In this document: positions 17,574 to 27,549 of the stretch, in pieces
Numbering within the stretch: the first letter of the stretch is position 1
How the letters are laid out: the number at the start of each line of letters is the position of its first letter
DNA from: Nostoc sp. 'Lobaria pulmonaria (5183) cyanobiont'
GTDB taxonomy: Bacteria > Cyanobacteriota > Cyanobacteriia > Cyanobacteriales > Nostocaceae
Assembly (NCBI RefSeq): GCF_002949795.1
Contig: NZ_CP026692.1
Location: 5,192,545 to 5,256,544, forward strand
Reading direction: 5' to 3'
Length of the DNA stretch: 64,000 nucleotides
Notes under the pieces: model-generated
What the model was told of the DNA's origin: nothing
Databases searched by the model: none
What the model saw: the letters and a program-made list of their open reading frames with translations, nothing else
Position numbers and translations under genes: made by a program

Positions 17574-18977
17574 TTAGCCCGATATTGCCCAAGCTGGACG
17601 ATGATCAATCCAAGGGTTAGCCGCTTCTAATTGTGCTGCTAGGCTGATGATTGTGGCTTCAGCGGCAGGTTTACCAATTAGCTGCACGCTCATGGGTAAA
17701 CCCTTACTGTCAAAGCCCACAGGAATTGCGATCGCAGGTTGTCCAGTTGCATTCGCAGGTGGACAAGGGGCAACCCACTCAATAATATTTTGGAATGTCT
17801 CTTCTAGACTCAGTGAAGCCCATTCCCCAATGCGGATGGGTGAATGTAAATAAACTGGCAATACCAGCACATCAACGGTATCGAAAAACGCCACAATTTG
17901 ACGTGCCACTACCTGCATTTGGGAAACTGCTTGCAAATACTGGGCAACAGAACCTGTACGTGCAAATAACCAGCGATTCAATGGTTGCAAGGCTTCAACA
18001 GGAAGTCCTGATGCAGCTACCCCAGCTTGCCAAACGATTTGAAATGGTTCAACTAAACCACTAAAATCTGGAGATTTTTGTTCAACGTGATGGCCGAGTT
18101 GTTCTAATAACTGGACTGTTTGGCGGACACCTTGCTGACAGTTCGCGTCAGCTTCTCCCAAAGGAGAAATGCTAGTGTCAAAGGCAATTCGCAAAGCACC
18201 AAGTTTTGTCTGAGTGGCAGCGAGAAATGATGGTTCGGGATCTGGCAACCAGTAAGGATCGCCTGTCATGTACCCAGAGATGGCATCCAAAAGGGCAGCA
18301 GCATCAGCTACAGTGCGGGCGATTGGCCCGTTGACGGCAATTCCAGCGAGGCGTTCGCCTACGGGTGCTTTACTTACCCTGCCTCTAGATGGCTTAATTC
18401 CTACCAAACCACAACAAGCCGCAGGTCCCCGAATCGAACCACCGCCATCAGAACCTTGAGCGATCGCACACAATCCCGCTGCTACTGCGGCCGCTGCGCC
18501 ACCACTGGAACCGCCAGGGGTGTATTCTAAATTCCACGGATTTCTGGCTGGGGGAAAACCCATAGGTTCGCTGTATGGAAATGAACCTAATTCGGAAGTC
18601 GCTGTTTTACCAAGAATAGTAAATCCAGCTTGCTTAATCCGCGTTACAACGCCATCATCATAGTTAGGGATATTGTTCAGTAATGCTGGATTTCCATAAG
18701 TACAGGTAACACCTGCTACAGCATTGAGGTCTTTAATGGAAATCGGCACGCCAAAAAATGGCGGTAGTTCTGAGGTAGTTGTCAATAATTCTGTTTTGGC
18801 TTTGGCATCTGCGATCGCTAATTCTGCCGTCACCGTAAAATAACTTCCTAATTGGGGATTTAATTGCCCAATCCGTTCTAAATATATTTCTACCAACTCT
18901 AGCGGTGATATTTCCCGACGACGAATCAATTGCGCCAACTCTAGTGCTGGGGTAAATGCTAAATCAACTTCATTCAT
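17574..18977 (-). CDS. Amidase signature family enzyme (GatA-like)
   Basis: 467 residues of the amidase signature family. The Ser-cisSer-Lys triad is present: Lys in FGVPISIKDLNAV, then the Gly/Ser-rich loop TPGGSSGGAAAAVAAGL and SDGGGSIRGPAA with the nucleophilic Ser. It hydrolyses an amide bond; the family includes GatA, but true GatA is usually encoded elsewhere and the C-terminal half here is more like general amidases. Substrate not predictable. First gene of an operon with the Crp-type regulator. Confidence 0.88.
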   Translation of the reverse strand: MNEVDLAFTPALELAQLIRRREISPLELVEIYLERIGQLNPQLGSYFTVTAELAIADAKAKTELLTTTSELPPFFGVPISIKDLNAVAGVTCTYGNPALLNNIPNYDDGVVTRIKQAGFTILGKTATSELGSFPYSEPMGFPPARNPWNLEYTPGGSSGGAAAAVAAGLCAIAQGSDGGGSIRGPAACCGLVGIKPSRGRVSKAPVGERLAGIAVNGPIARTVADAAALLDAISGYMTGDPYWLPDPEPSFLAATQTKLGALRIAFDTSISPLGEADANCQQGVRQTVQLLEQLGHHVEQKSPDFSGLVEPFQIVWQAGVAASGLPVEALQPLNRWLFARTGSVAQYLQAVSQMQVVARQIVAFFDTVDVLVLPVYLHSPIRIGEWASLSLEETFQNIIEWVAPCPPANATGQPAIAIPVGFDSKGLPMSVQLIGKPAAEATIISLAAQLEAANPWIDHRPAWAISG

Positions 18978-19185
18978 AGGTTAGTGAATGGATAATTTTG
19001 TCTTTCTCTGGGATTTTTAAACTGAAATTGTTACTTTAGCAGGATTTCGGGGAACTATACATTTTATAGCTCCTGAGATTTGTGACTCATTTAGGATGCT
19101 CAGATGGAATAGGCGTGCTTATGTTCTTACTCAAGCCATTTTAATTGTTTCGCATAAACTTTCGACAAATCCCTAAAGGGTATTT

Positions 19186-20640
19186 ATGGCTAACCTAGAA
19201 ATACTTGTTAGTGAATTGCCAAGACTGATTCAGAGTTTAAAACTGACTATTGGCGATTCTAATGAAATCATGCAACAAATTATCCCGATCAATAATGCTC
19301 AAGAACAGCTACGGAATATAAAAAAATTAATCGCTCAGGAATTGAGATTTGAGAGCGTTAAAAATTCCGCGATCGCTACACTTCCTCGATTAATCACAGG
19401 AACTACTTTATTTATACCTAGTGTAGGATTAGTAGATCCAGTCATAGCAGAAAAATTTGGTAACTCAGAAACGAAAATTTCATTGACTGATTTACAATTA
19501 AAAATTGATTCTTGGATTGAATGGGGTTATTTTTTGCAAGCAATAGCGGCTGATATTCTCAGTGATATTCAATTAGTAAATCAACTAAACTCTGATATTA
19601 GTCATCTAAGCATATCCAATGAACTTGAAATACTTAATGAAAAATTAAAAATTAACTTAGATTTTTACAAATATAATCTATTAACACATCAACTTCAAAA
19701 AGTTAGTGATTATCAAAAACAACTATTACAGTTACAACAAAAATTAAATCATATTTTTAACACTATTAAAAATAGTCGCAGTTTATTAAATATTTTATTA
19801 GGTGTATCAGCTTTTTATGGTAAATCTGGTTTCGCTTTAGAGTGGTTAGATGATGACCACGAATTAATCATATCGAGTGAGGAAAAGTTTCAAGAATTGA
19901 CAGATATTCTCAATGATTGTGATTTTTTCCAAGAACAAATTGCTACTTTGATTGTGCAATGTGACACTTTAAACCAACAGGGAGAACAAGCCCTAAAAAA
20001 AATTGAACAGGAAAGTAGTGAAGAAACAATTAATGGTCAAGAAGTAGAAATAGTACCGAAGTTTTCTACACCAAAAATAGTAAGTTTAGCTTTGATTATA
20101 GCCTCAAGTTTATTACTCTTAACTTTTGGTGGTTGGAAAATTAGAGAACAAAATCTAAGTTTAACTCAAGAAAAAAGTGCTTATGCTAAGTTTAAATCTG
20201 CTCAAAAACTTGGTATGGAAGCTGCTTCTCTGGTTCAAAAGCCACCACATCCTTTAAAAGTCTGGCAACAAGCAGAAACTAAATGGTATCAGGCAATAGA
20301 CTTGTTAGATACTATTCCTCATGAGACATCAGTTTATGACCGGGCAAAAAAGAAATTGGCTTACTATCAAATTAACTATAAATTTATTAGTCAAAGAGCG
20401 TTAATTGAAAAGAAAGCCTTAGAAAACTTAGAATCAGCCCAAAAGCTTGCAGCAGAAGCTAATTTCTTTGTTCAAAATTTACCTCATTCACAACTAAGTC
20501 GGCAGCAAGCAAAAGATAAATGGCAGCAAGCCATTAATTTATTAGAAGCTATTCCAGAAAGTACATCTGTCTCTGTACAAGCTAAAGAGATGCTTACTAT
20601 TTATAAAATTAATTATGCAGCTACTAGTCAGCAGTTTTAA
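19186..20640 (+). CDS. Single-pass membrane protein with two C-terminal tandem repeats, unknown function
   Basis: 484 residues with a good ribosome-binding site (AAAGGG before ATG). An N-terminal helical, Leu/Ile/Asn-rich region of about 295 residues includes a mildly hydrophobic patch near residues 65-90. One clear membrane helix (VSLALIIASSLLLLTFGGW, about 300-318) follows. The C-terminal part contains two related units of about 75 residues (SAQKLGMEAASLVQK...KWYQAIDLLDTIP and SAQKLAAEANFFVQN...KWQQAINLLEAIP). Such units occur in other Nostocales membrane proteins, as I recall. The helical repeats suggest a protein-protein scaffold. No enzymatic motif. Confidence 0.7.
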   Translation: MANLEILVSELPRLIQSLKLTIGDSNEIMQQIIPINNAQEQLRNIKKLIAQELRFESVKNSAIATLPRLITGTTLFIPSVGLVDPVIAEKFGNSETKISLTDLQLKIDSWIEWGYFLQAIAADILSDIQLVNQLNSDISHLSISNELEILNEKLKINLDFYKYNLLTHQLQKVSDYQKQLLQLQQKLNHIFNTIKNSRSLLNILLGVSAFYGKSGFALEWLDDDHELIISSEEKFQELTDILNDCDFFQEQIATLIVQCDTLNQQGEQALKKIEQESSEETINGQEVEIVPKFSTPKIVSLALIIASSLLLLTFGGWKIREQNLSLTQEKSAYAKFKSAQKLGMEAASLVQKPPHPLKVWQQAETKWYQAIDLLDTIPHETSVYDRAKKKLAYYQINYKFISQRALIEKKALENLESAQKLAAEANFFVQNLPHSQLSRQQAKDKWQQAINLLEAIPESTSVSVQAKEMLTIYKINYAATSQQF

Positions 20641-20893
20641 ATCATTTGTGAAAAATTAGATAGGATTACTCTTACCTTATCCGTGATAGATTGCTTCCTC
20701 CAGCATAATTTTACCTAACTCCATAAGCCGGATAAGATAGGATTTGAATCTCCATTGGTATTAATATTCTCTCTGCTTATCTCCGCGAACCTACATTACA
20801 GGAATGCGAAGCGCCTATGCTTTAAAAAATAAAGAGGTAAATCGCCCTCTTTCGACGCTTCACCTCTTAACAATAGATAATTACAACTAACAA

Positions 20894-21721
20894 TTACACC
20901 TTAGAACGGTCAGTCAAAATCTCATAACCAGTCTCCGTTACCAAAACTGTATGCTCAAACTGAGCTGACAAAGAATTATCCATAGTGACTGCTGTCCAAC
21001 GGTCAGATAATGTCCGTGTGTGTCTGGAACCCGCATTTAAAATTGGCTCAATTGCCAGCGTCATCCCCGCCCGAAGTTTAACATTTGGCATCTCGCGGGT
21101 ACGATAGTTAAATACTGAAGGTTCTTCATGTAGGTTACGGCCGACACCGTGTCCAGTGAATTCTTCGACTATACTAAAGCCGTTAGATTTCACATGATCT
21201 TCAATTGCTCCAGCTAAGTCAAGTAGGTATACACCAGCCTTAACTTGCTCAATGCCTTTATATAAAGCTTCTTCTGCTACACGAATTAATTTAGCAGCTT
21301 CTTGCGTCACTTCACCGACAGCAATTGAAATACAAGAATCACCATGAAAGCCTTGATAATAAGCGCCCGTATCTACTTTTAATACATCCCCGACGCGGAT
21401 AACTTTCTTGGGGCTAGGAATGCCATGTACTGCTTCATTGTTAATGCTGGAGCAAATAGAACCTGGAAAACCGTGATATCCTTTAAAACTTGGTGTTGCA
21501 CCCATTTCGCGGATGCGCTTTTCTGCATAAGCATCCAAATCAGCTGTTGTCATTCCTGGCTTTACTAGCTCGGAAATTTCTTTGAGGACAGTGGCCACAA
21601 TTATGGCTGATTGCCGCATGATTTCAATTTCACGCGGTGATTTAATTTCAATTCCTCGGCGCTGTTTTTTCGATGTTGCAGGCTGAGTTGTTTGAGGAAG
21701 TAAGTTACTGAAAATGTTCAT
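20894..21721 (-). CDS. map: Methionine aminopeptidase, type I
   Basis: 275 residues. All five metal ligands are visible: Asp in LKVDTGAYY, Asp in GFHGDSCIS, His in GHGVGRNLH, Glu in MTLAIEP, Glu in QFEHTVLV. About 25 extra Gln/Arg/Lys-containing residues precede the catalytic core (IKSPREIEIMRQSA). It removes the initiator Met from new proteins in the cytosol. Cyanobacteria usually have several map paralogues; this one has the extended N-terminus. Monocistronic. Confidence 0.95.
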   Translation of the reverse strand: MNIFSNLLPQTTQPATSKKQRRGIEIKSPREIEIMRQSAIIVATVLKEISELVKPGMTTADLDAYAEKRIREMGATPSFKGYHGFPGSICSSINNEAVHGIPSPKKVIRVGDVLKVDTGAYYQGFHGDSCISIAVGEVTQEAAKLIRVAEEALYKGIEQVKAGVYLLDLAGAIEDHVKSNGFSIVEEFTGHGVGRNLHEEPSVFNYRTREMPNVKLRAGMTLAIEPILNAGSRHTRTLSDRWTAVTMDNSLSAQFEHTVLVTETGYEILTDRSKV

Positions 21722-22300
21722 AAGAAATTAATAATTACTGGTGGCTCTGCCGCTGAACTATCAATGCTTTCTCTAGATTACTTGAGAAATAATATCTATA
21801 ATTTAAGTTATTTTAATCGCTGATAGGGATTCTTCTATTTTGGGCGCTAATGTATATAGAATAACATATTTGCATACTCCTAATATGTTGGACTTGAATC
21901 AAAAACGCCCTAAGTTATTTTTCACCATACACTATGGGAGTTAGTACAGTTTTGTCTAAAATGAGGGATTTTAGTTCGTTAGCCGAATTACCTAAGCTAA
22001 CTGTAATTTATCTAGCTGGTTGCTTGAGCAAATCGCCAGACACATTCGCCGCGATTGCTGGAGTAGCAGCAATGAAATATTAGAGCTAGGAGCAGCGCTA
22101 ATATCACTTAGCTCTGCCGTCATATTTTTACCTAAATAGGAGTTGGGAAAGTAAAAGATTTAATTACAATTTCGTAAAAATGGTGATAAATTTTCATCAC
22201 TAGTTTTCAAAAGGCAATACTGATGAGCAGGAACAATTTATAGATAGCGGGAAAAACGACTTTACCCATTCTTTATATTATCCATGCTTAGTGCCCATCT
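21722..22300. other. Intergenic region upstream of map
   Basis: About 580 bases. One short frame on the plus strand (21934-22083, 49 codons, with RDFSSLAELPKLTVIYLAGC) has ATG and stop but no ribosome-binding site; it may be a fragment of a longer Leu-rich protein. No other feature recognised. Confidence 0.35.
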
Positions 22301-25171
22301 CTACCTAATGCTTTTCTCTGCTGACACAGATGGTCCAGCAGTAACGACTACGATTTTATCTGAGTGGAGTAACTCACGAGCCGCTTGATTCACTTGGGTA
22401 AGGGTGACTTTCTGGATTTTATCAGTGAAGGAGTGCAATTCTACTTTATCTAGCCCGTAGACTTCATTCATCAGAATTCTATCTGTTAATTCCTCTGGGT
22501 TTGCCAGGGAAACGTTGTAATTGCTGATGAGAGTGCGTTTAGCTGTTTCTACTTCTAGTACAGTTACACCTTGTTGATGGATTTGCTGTAGTATTTGACA
22601 GGTGCTAGCGATCGCTTTACTGCTATCTTCAGGACTAGTCTGCATCTCAATCAAAAATGTCCCTACATTCTTAAGAGCTTGGAAGGAGCTATAAATTCCA
22701 TAGCTCAAACCTTGGCGATCGCGCACTTCTGCACCTAGTCTACTAGATAAGGTATCGCCTCCCAAAATCTGGTTCAATACTAAGGCTGCATGAAATCGAG
22801 GATCGTAACGGTTAATGCCTGTGTAACCCATATAAGTTACAGCTTGGGTTTTATCTGGTAAAACTGGGTTGACACTAACGATTTTCTCCGGCATTGCCAC
22901 CGTGGGATATTTTAATGTGGGTGCTTTTCCGTTAACTTCCCAATCGCCAAACTTATTTTTAATCAGCGATCGCACTTTGTCTAGATCAAAATCTCCCACC
23001 AGCGCTAGCACTGTTGTATCTGGACGATAATGTTTAGCTTTGAAATCAATCACATCCTGGCGCTGAATCTGCTGTAAACTTTCGTCTGTGGGAAAAGTAT
23101 GTAAGGGATGTTTTTTCGGATAAATTGACTGAACAAATACTCTTCTGGCTACTTCTGATGGCTCATCTAATTCCAGTTGCAGTTCGGTTAAAGTTTGTTG
23201 GCGATGCAATTCCAACTCTTTGACTGGAAAGTTACTATTTTTTACAACATCTGCCAATATCTCTAGGAGTATCGGCAAATCCTCTGCTAAACTATCACCT
23301 TCGATATGCACACCTTCACGGTAGGCTTGAAAGTCTAGACTTGCCCCTCGTTCTCCTAAGACTTTAGCAATAGTAAAGACATCCTTGCTATTAGTGCCAT
23401 TGAGCAAATTATCTGCCACAAAAGCAGCTAATCCAGCTTTATTCTCTAGATCGAATTCTGTCCCAGCTTGAATATAACCGCTCAAGGTTACGGTGGGAGT
23501 ACTCCGATCGGGTAACAGTAATATCCGCAGTCCGTTGGTAAATTTAAATTCATCAGGTAAGACTTGGGCAATCGCATCTGTAGCCAAATCCACAGGCGGT
23601 AAGTACTTTATCACCTCAGAAAAAAGTACGGGTGCGCCAGGAGAGAAGTTTTCTGTAGTTTGGGCTGAGTCTGGTTTGTCAGCAACCTCTGTTATCCGCT
23701 TCTGAGTTGGTTCAAAAAAGCCAACTGTCCGCGCTTCTTTTGTCAGGTATTTGTTAATCACAGCAACGACATCAGCCGACTTCACTAGACGGACAGCAGC
23801 CAAATAGCGGTCTGTGTAGCTATAATCACCAACAGTTGTCTCATCAGTACCCAACCGCATTGCTTGAGAGGTGATATCACGGTTACTCAAAATTACATCT
23901 GCTGTTAATTGAGTTTTGGCTCGTTCTACTTCCTCAGATGTCACACCTTTTTCTGCTACATTGGCGATCGCGCTACTCAACATTAAGTCAATTTTTTTCA
24001 AATCTTGTTTAGAACCAGCCGTTACCAACACTTCATACCAACCAGATTCTCGCAAACTGGTGACGGATGCTGTAACTTCACTAGCTAAACCTGATTCCAC
24101 CAATGCCTGATAAAGTCTAGAATTCCGTCCTTCTGTCAAAATGTAATCCATTACATCCAGCGCCGGGACATCCGGTTGATTTGCATCCGGTAGCGGATAC
24201 ACAACTTGTAACAGCTGCCCTGCTCCCGGTTCTCGCAATACTATGGGAGTGCTGAGTGCTGTTAGCGGTAGCGGGGCGTTTAGCCCGTGCTGAGTGCTAA
24301 GTGATGGAGAAATAACTCCTGCCTCCTGCCCCCTGCCCCCTGCCTCCTGCCTCGGTAATTTGCCAAATACTTCTTTAATTGTTTCGAGGGTGTTTGCAGT
24401 TTGAAAATCTCCAACAATCACTAAGACGGCATTATCGGGACTGTAAAAATTACGGTAATATTTTTCTACCTGCTCAACTTCAAATTTTTCGACATCAGCT
24501 TTGGTGCCACCTACAGGCAACCCGTAAGCATGATTGGGAAACACCGCCTGCATGACGGCGCGGTTCAGGCGATATTCTGGACTATTTTCGTAACCCTGCA
24601 ACTCCGAAATTACTACCCGCTTTTCACTCGCTAATTGCTCCGGCTCAATCTGAGAATTTCGCATTCTGTCTGCTTCCAGCACCAAGAGCGCTTTCAGCTT
24701 GTTTCGTTCCACAGTACTGTAATATGCAGTTTGGTCATAACTAGTAAAAGCATTGGAATCACTACCCAAAGCACCAAACAAACGTCCAAATTGAATTGGA
24801 CGATTTAAAGTACCTTTAAACATCATGTGTTCCAACTGGTGGGCAATGCCATTCACACCCGGTTCTTCGTTGCGTGAGCCAACCTTGTACCACACCTGCA
24901 CCGTCACCACTGGCGCAGTATGCACTTCCTTTGTCAGGACAGTTAGACCATTCTCTAGCACTGTCTTGCGGACATTTTCTGTCAGTGTTGAGGGCATTAT
25001 TCTTTTTGCTAGCAAGGTTGACTGATATTTTTCTTTGTTAGATATAACTGGATGTTGGCTATGAGCCGGTCGATCGCTCAACAAAAAAACAGCTACTAGC
25101 CATAAACTTAAAAGTAATAACGGCAAGGGATATTTATAAAATTTGGAATAAAATTTGGAAAATCCATACAT
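22301..25171 (-). CDS. Two-domain M16 (insulinase-like) zinc metallopeptidase
   Basis: 956 residues with an N-terminal signal anchor (PLPLLLLSLWLVAVFLL). The first M16 domain has the inverted zinc motif HxxEH (GIAHQLEHMMFKGT) and the distal Glu region (ASEKRVVISELQ). The second M16 domain (about residue 520 on) lacks HxxEH and is probably the inactive partner half, as in mitochondrial processing peptidase pairs. Likely periplasmic peptide degradation. Unusual: residues about 272-305 (QEAGGRGQEAGVISPSLS...) are encoded by STRR heptamers like the intergenic ones, an in-frame insertion between conserved segments. Confidence 0.9.
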   Translation of the reverse strand: MYGFSKFYSKFYKYPLPLLLLSLWLVAVFLLSDRPAHSQHPVISNKEKYQSTLLAKRIMPSTLTENVRKTVLENGLTVLTKEVHTAPVVTVQVWYKVGSRNEEPGVNGIAHQLEHMMFKGTLNRPIQFGRLFGALGSDSNAFTSYDQTAYYSTVERNKLKALLVLEADRMRNSQIEPEQLASEKRVVISELQGYENSPEYRLNRAVMQAVFPNHAYGLPVGGTKADVEKFEVEQVEKYYRNFYSPDNAVLVIVGDFQTANTLETIKEVFGKLPRQEAGGRGQEAGVISPSLSTQHGLNAPLPLTALSTPIVLREPGAGQLLQVVYPLPDANQPDVPALDVMDYILTEGRNSRLYQALVESGLASEVTASVTSLRESGWYEVLVTAGSKQDLKKIDLMLSSAIANVAEKGVTSEEVERAKTQLTADVILSNRDITSQAMRLGTDETTVGDYSYTDRYLAAVRLVKSADVVAVINKYLTKEARTVGFFEPTQKRITEVADKPDSAQTTENFSPGAPVLFSEVIKYLPPVDLATDAIAQVLPDEFKFTNGLRILLLPDRSTPTVTLSGYIQAGTEFDLENKAGLAAFVADNLLNGTNSKDVFTIAKVLGERGASLDFQAYREGVHIEGDSLAEDLPILLEILADVVKNSNFPVKELELHRQQTLTELQLELDEPSEVARRVFVQSIYPKKHPLHTFPTDESLQQIQRQDVIDFKAKHYRPDTTVLALVGDFDLDKVRSLIKNKFGDWEVNGKAPTLKYPTVAMPEKIVSVNPVLPDKTQAVTYMGYTGINRYDPRFHAALVLNQILGGDTLSSRLGAEVRDRQGLSYGIYSSFQALKNVGTFLIEMQTSPEDSSKAIASTCQILQQIHQQGVTVLEVETAKRTLISNYNVSLANPEELTDRILMNEVYGLDKVELHSFTDKIQKVTLTQVNQAARELLHSDKIVVVTAGPSVSAEKSIR

Positions 25172-25313
25172 GTATTTAGCAGATATATCTGTAAATTAAG
25201 TTACATAGTTATTTTGGAGAGTGACTACACTTTAATCTGGCAAAAAAATCTGTGACTTCGGTAACAATACAGAAAAACAATATATTAGCAGTAAAGGTCA
25301 TAAAAAAGCTAAA

Positions 25314-25757
25314 TTATGGGAGTTTTGCTAAAACCCGAATGAATTCCAGAGGTAAGCCATCCGTATCGGCGATGAAAGCCACTTCGTAAATGCGATCGCC
25401 TATTTGCTGTTGTGTCGGTTCTAAAAGCACCTTCAACGGTTCTAATCCTTCGGTTTGGCTCTCAGCAGCTATAAATGCACGTTCTTGTAAATTTGTCAAC
25501 CAGCTAGGTAAATCTGATGTAATTTCAGTTAAATCGAACGAGAGATGATAATATCCCACATAATGTTCGTCAGCAAACGCATCTGGGGCTGGTTTTGGTT
25601 CGGGAATTTGGATCAGTTCAATTCTGCCGCCCAATCCTTCCATCCAGCAGGCTAGGGTGTAGCCTGTAGTAAAGCGTTCTGAGATTGTAAACCCTAAAAG
25701 TTCGTAGAAAGCGATCGCTCGATGAATATTCGCAGTCCGAATAGAAGCGTGGTGCAT
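25314..25757 (-). CDS. Glyoxalase/VOC superfamily protein
   Basis: 147 residues from the ATG at 25757 (MHHASIRTANIHRAIAFYEL, the usual start of this family). Two beta-alpha-beta-beta-beta modules are visible; candidate metal ligands are the His near the start, Glu in GGRIELIQIP, His in GYYHLSFD and Glu in GLPLEFIRVL. It is probably a metal-dependent lyase or dioxygenase-like protein of unknown substrate. An upstream in-frame ATG (25781) adds eight residues coded by TCATTTG-type repeats and is unlikely to be the true start. Confidence 0.82.
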   Translation of the reverse strand: MHHASIRTANIHRAIAFYELLGFTISERFTTGYTLACWMEGLGGRIELIQIPEPKPAPDAFADEHYVGYYHLSFDLTEITSDLPSWLTNLQERAFIAAESQTEGLEPLKVLLEPTQQQIGDRIYEVAFIADTDGLPLEFIRVLAKLP

Positions 25758-25780
25758 AATTTGTCCTTTGTCAGTTGTCA

Positions 25781-25823
25781 TTAGTCATTTGTCAAATGAC
25801 CAATGACCAATGACCAATGACCA
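25781..25823. repeat. STRR heptamer array (AATGACC type)
   Basis: Tandem 7-base units, TCATTTG on one side and CAATGAC repeated four times on the other, form a small foldback between two minus-strand genes. Similar arrays occur at 36799-36832, 42055-42080 and 52460-52510. These match the short tandemly repeated repetitive sequences known from heterocystous cyanobacteria. Confidence 0.75.
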
Positions 25824-26336
25824 TTATTCAAACAACCTGAAATAAGGGTAGCGTACAGGGACACCAGGCTCTTTTTCCAAGTCAAAATTAATTACTTCCC
25901 AACAGGCATCATCTGAAGTATCGGGGCTAAACTCCACAGGTAAACCGTACAATCGCGCAGCAGTAGCTTCTGGTTGTTCAGAACGCCAAGGGGTGCTGCG
26001 TTCCAAGTAGCTACTCATCAATTCCTGATAGCGTCGAGCAATAATCACTCGTGTTGCTCGAAAGCCTTGGTTATAGAGCTTATCTAATGCTTCGTGAATT
26101 TCAAAGCGAATACCATCAGGATGAGTATGTTGTCTATACCATTCATTATTCCACCTCCGCCAATGACGCCCCGATTGCAAATGGATTAACTCTCCATTTT
26201 TAGGATTAGCTTCAAACGCGCCATGACGAGAACACAAATAGGTATCTGTTAGTGTCAACGCCGGAATAGTCTGGCGACAATGGGGACACTGTATTTCCGG
26301 CCCAAACATCGGGTACTGCAAACCTGGATTCATCAT
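25824..26336 (-). CDS. Cyanobacterial conserved protein with zinc-ribbon-like Cys motif (TIGR02652 type)
   Basis: 170 residues. The N-terminal part carries CPHCRQTIPALTLTDTYLC (CxxC and a later Cys, then a His), a likely zinc knuckle. The remainder is a well-ordered Trp/Tyr/Arg-rich domain (GRHWRRWNNEWYRQHTHPDG, GFRATRVIIARRYQEL) ending in VRYPYFRLFE. I recall this pattern from the cyanobacterial family TIGR02652, of unknown function. No signal peptide, so cytosolic. It precedes the VOC gene on the same strand. Confidence 0.7.
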   Translation of the reverse strand: MMNPGLQYPMFGPEIQCPHCRQTIPALTLTDTYLCSRHGAFEANPKNGELIHLQSGRHWRRWNNEWYRQHTHPDGIRFEIHEALDKLYNQGFRATRVIIARRYQELMSSYLERSTPWRSEQPEATAARLYGLPVEFSPDTSDDACWEVINFDLEKEPGVPVRYPYFRLFE

Positions 26337-26575
26337 GAAGTGCGTACAAACATAATTTTGTCTTCACTAGCACTAGTGGGTTGGATTATACACTTCGGCT
26401 CAACCACTTTGGGTTACTTGCTCGCTGCTGCATAGAGACGGTGTTGCGGCAGGAACATTGTTCACTAGTGTTTTCCTCAGCGTAGAGGCTTGACGCTGTG
26501 ATATCCTGGTTGTGCAACCAGCCTCAAAGGTTGGAGTTTCTCCAGTGTTCCTGGGTACCATATTTATATTCTATC

Positions 26576-27103
26576 GTGTCTACCGCTTCTTACTGGACAT
26601 CTCCTGATTTTTCTCAAGCTGCGTTCATTGCAGCCAATGCTGTTGTTATCGGTTCGGTAAATATAGCAGCAGAAGTGAGCATTTGGTATGGAGCAGTGGT
26701 TAGGGGAGATGTAGAACGGATTGAAATTGGCAAATGCACAAATATTCAGGATGGTGCAATTTTACATTGTGATGCTGGTTTTCCAACAATCTTAGAAGAT
26801 CATGTTACCGTAGGGCATCGCGCTGTAGTACATTCTGCCTACATTGAGCGTGGAAGTTTGATTGGCATTGGCGCAGTGGTTTTAGATGGAGTACGAGTGG
26901 GCACTGGTACCATTATTGGTGCTGGCGCAGTGGTAACTAAAAATGTACCGCCTTTGTCGCTAGTTGTCGGTATTCCTGGTAAAGTATTACGCCAACTAAC
27001 AGACGTTGAAGCCGCAGAACTGATTGAACACGCTAAACGTTACCAAAAGTTAGCTTTAGTTCATGCTGGTAAGGGTACTGATATTGGTTTTAGCAAGGCT
27101 TAG
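26576..27103 (+). CDS. Gamma-class carbonic anhydrase family protein (left-handed beta-helix)
   Basis: 175 residues from a GTG at 26576. Hexapeptide repeats form a left-handed beta-helix; the three zinc-binding His of the family are present (one in AILHCDAG, two in VGHRAVVHSA), as is the RGD(V/T)-like segment YGAVVRGDVERI. It lacks the RuBisCO-like repeats of CcmM, so it is a stand-alone gamma-CA-like protein, either a carbonic anhydrase or a related transferase-fold protein. A longer frame to 26498 adds unrelated residues and is not supported. Confidence 0.85.
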   Translation: MSTASYWTSPDFSQAAFIAANAVVIGSVNIAAEVSIWYGAVVRGDVERIEIGKCTNIQDGAILHCDAGFPTILEDHVTVGHRAVVHSAYIERGSLIGIGAVVLDGVRVGTGTIIGAGAVVTKNVPPLSLVVGIPGKVLRQLTDVEAAELIEHAKRYQKLALVHAGKGTDIGFSKA

Positions 27104-27276
27104 GGAGTGGGAAGTGGGGAGATAGGGGAGCAGAGGAACAGGAGGGAAATGCCCAATGCCCCATAATTTAAACATTCTTTACATATCTAATTGGAAAAAT
27201 TGCCCACTTCAGCTAAAAATAAAAATGAGAGCAGTTGACAAAACTTTAATTTCTAATTAAAAAAGGGGTTCTAGAT

Positions 27277-27402
27277 ATGGATATCGATTTCCGTATAGCG
27301 ATCGTTTTAGCACCAATTGCCATTGCCGCCAGCTGGGCAGTGTTTAATATTGGCGCTGCGGCTTTAAGACAAATTCAAGGCTTTTTTGATCGGGAAGCCT
27401 AA
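27277..27402 (+). CDS. psbY: Photosystem II protein Y
   Basis: A 41-residue protein (MDIDFRIAIVLAPIAIAASW, then FNIGAAALRQIQGFF) with one membrane helix, matching cyanobacterial PsbY in length and sequence. A ribosome-binding stretch AAAAAGGGG precedes the ATG. It is a small thylakoid subunit at the edge of photosystem II near cytochrome b559. It is followed by a clear terminator and is monocistronic. Confidence 0.93.
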   Translation: MDIDFRIAIVLAPIAIAASWAVFNIGAAALRQIQGFFDREA

Positions 27403-27427
27403 ATTAGGCTCAATATCATCATTATTT

Positions 27428-27466
27428 AACCGACTGTTTCTCTTCACAGAGGCAGTCGGTTTTGTT
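27428..27466 (+). terminator. Rho-independent terminator after psbY
   Basis: Nine-base perfect arms AACCGACTG and CAGTCGGTT enclose a 16-base loop and are followed by TTTGTT, 25 bases after the psbY stop. Confidence 0.8.
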
Positions 27467-27549
27467 CATATCGATTAATGGGACATGAGGCATAAGAGGC
27501 AGAGGTGCACAGGAGCACAGAGGCAGAGGGGAAAAACTCACTGCAACTT

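Noticed and set aside
25758..25781. Upstream ATG of the VOC protein
   Set aside because: Adds eight residues made of TTTGTCA-type repeat; the family normally starts at MHHASIRT.
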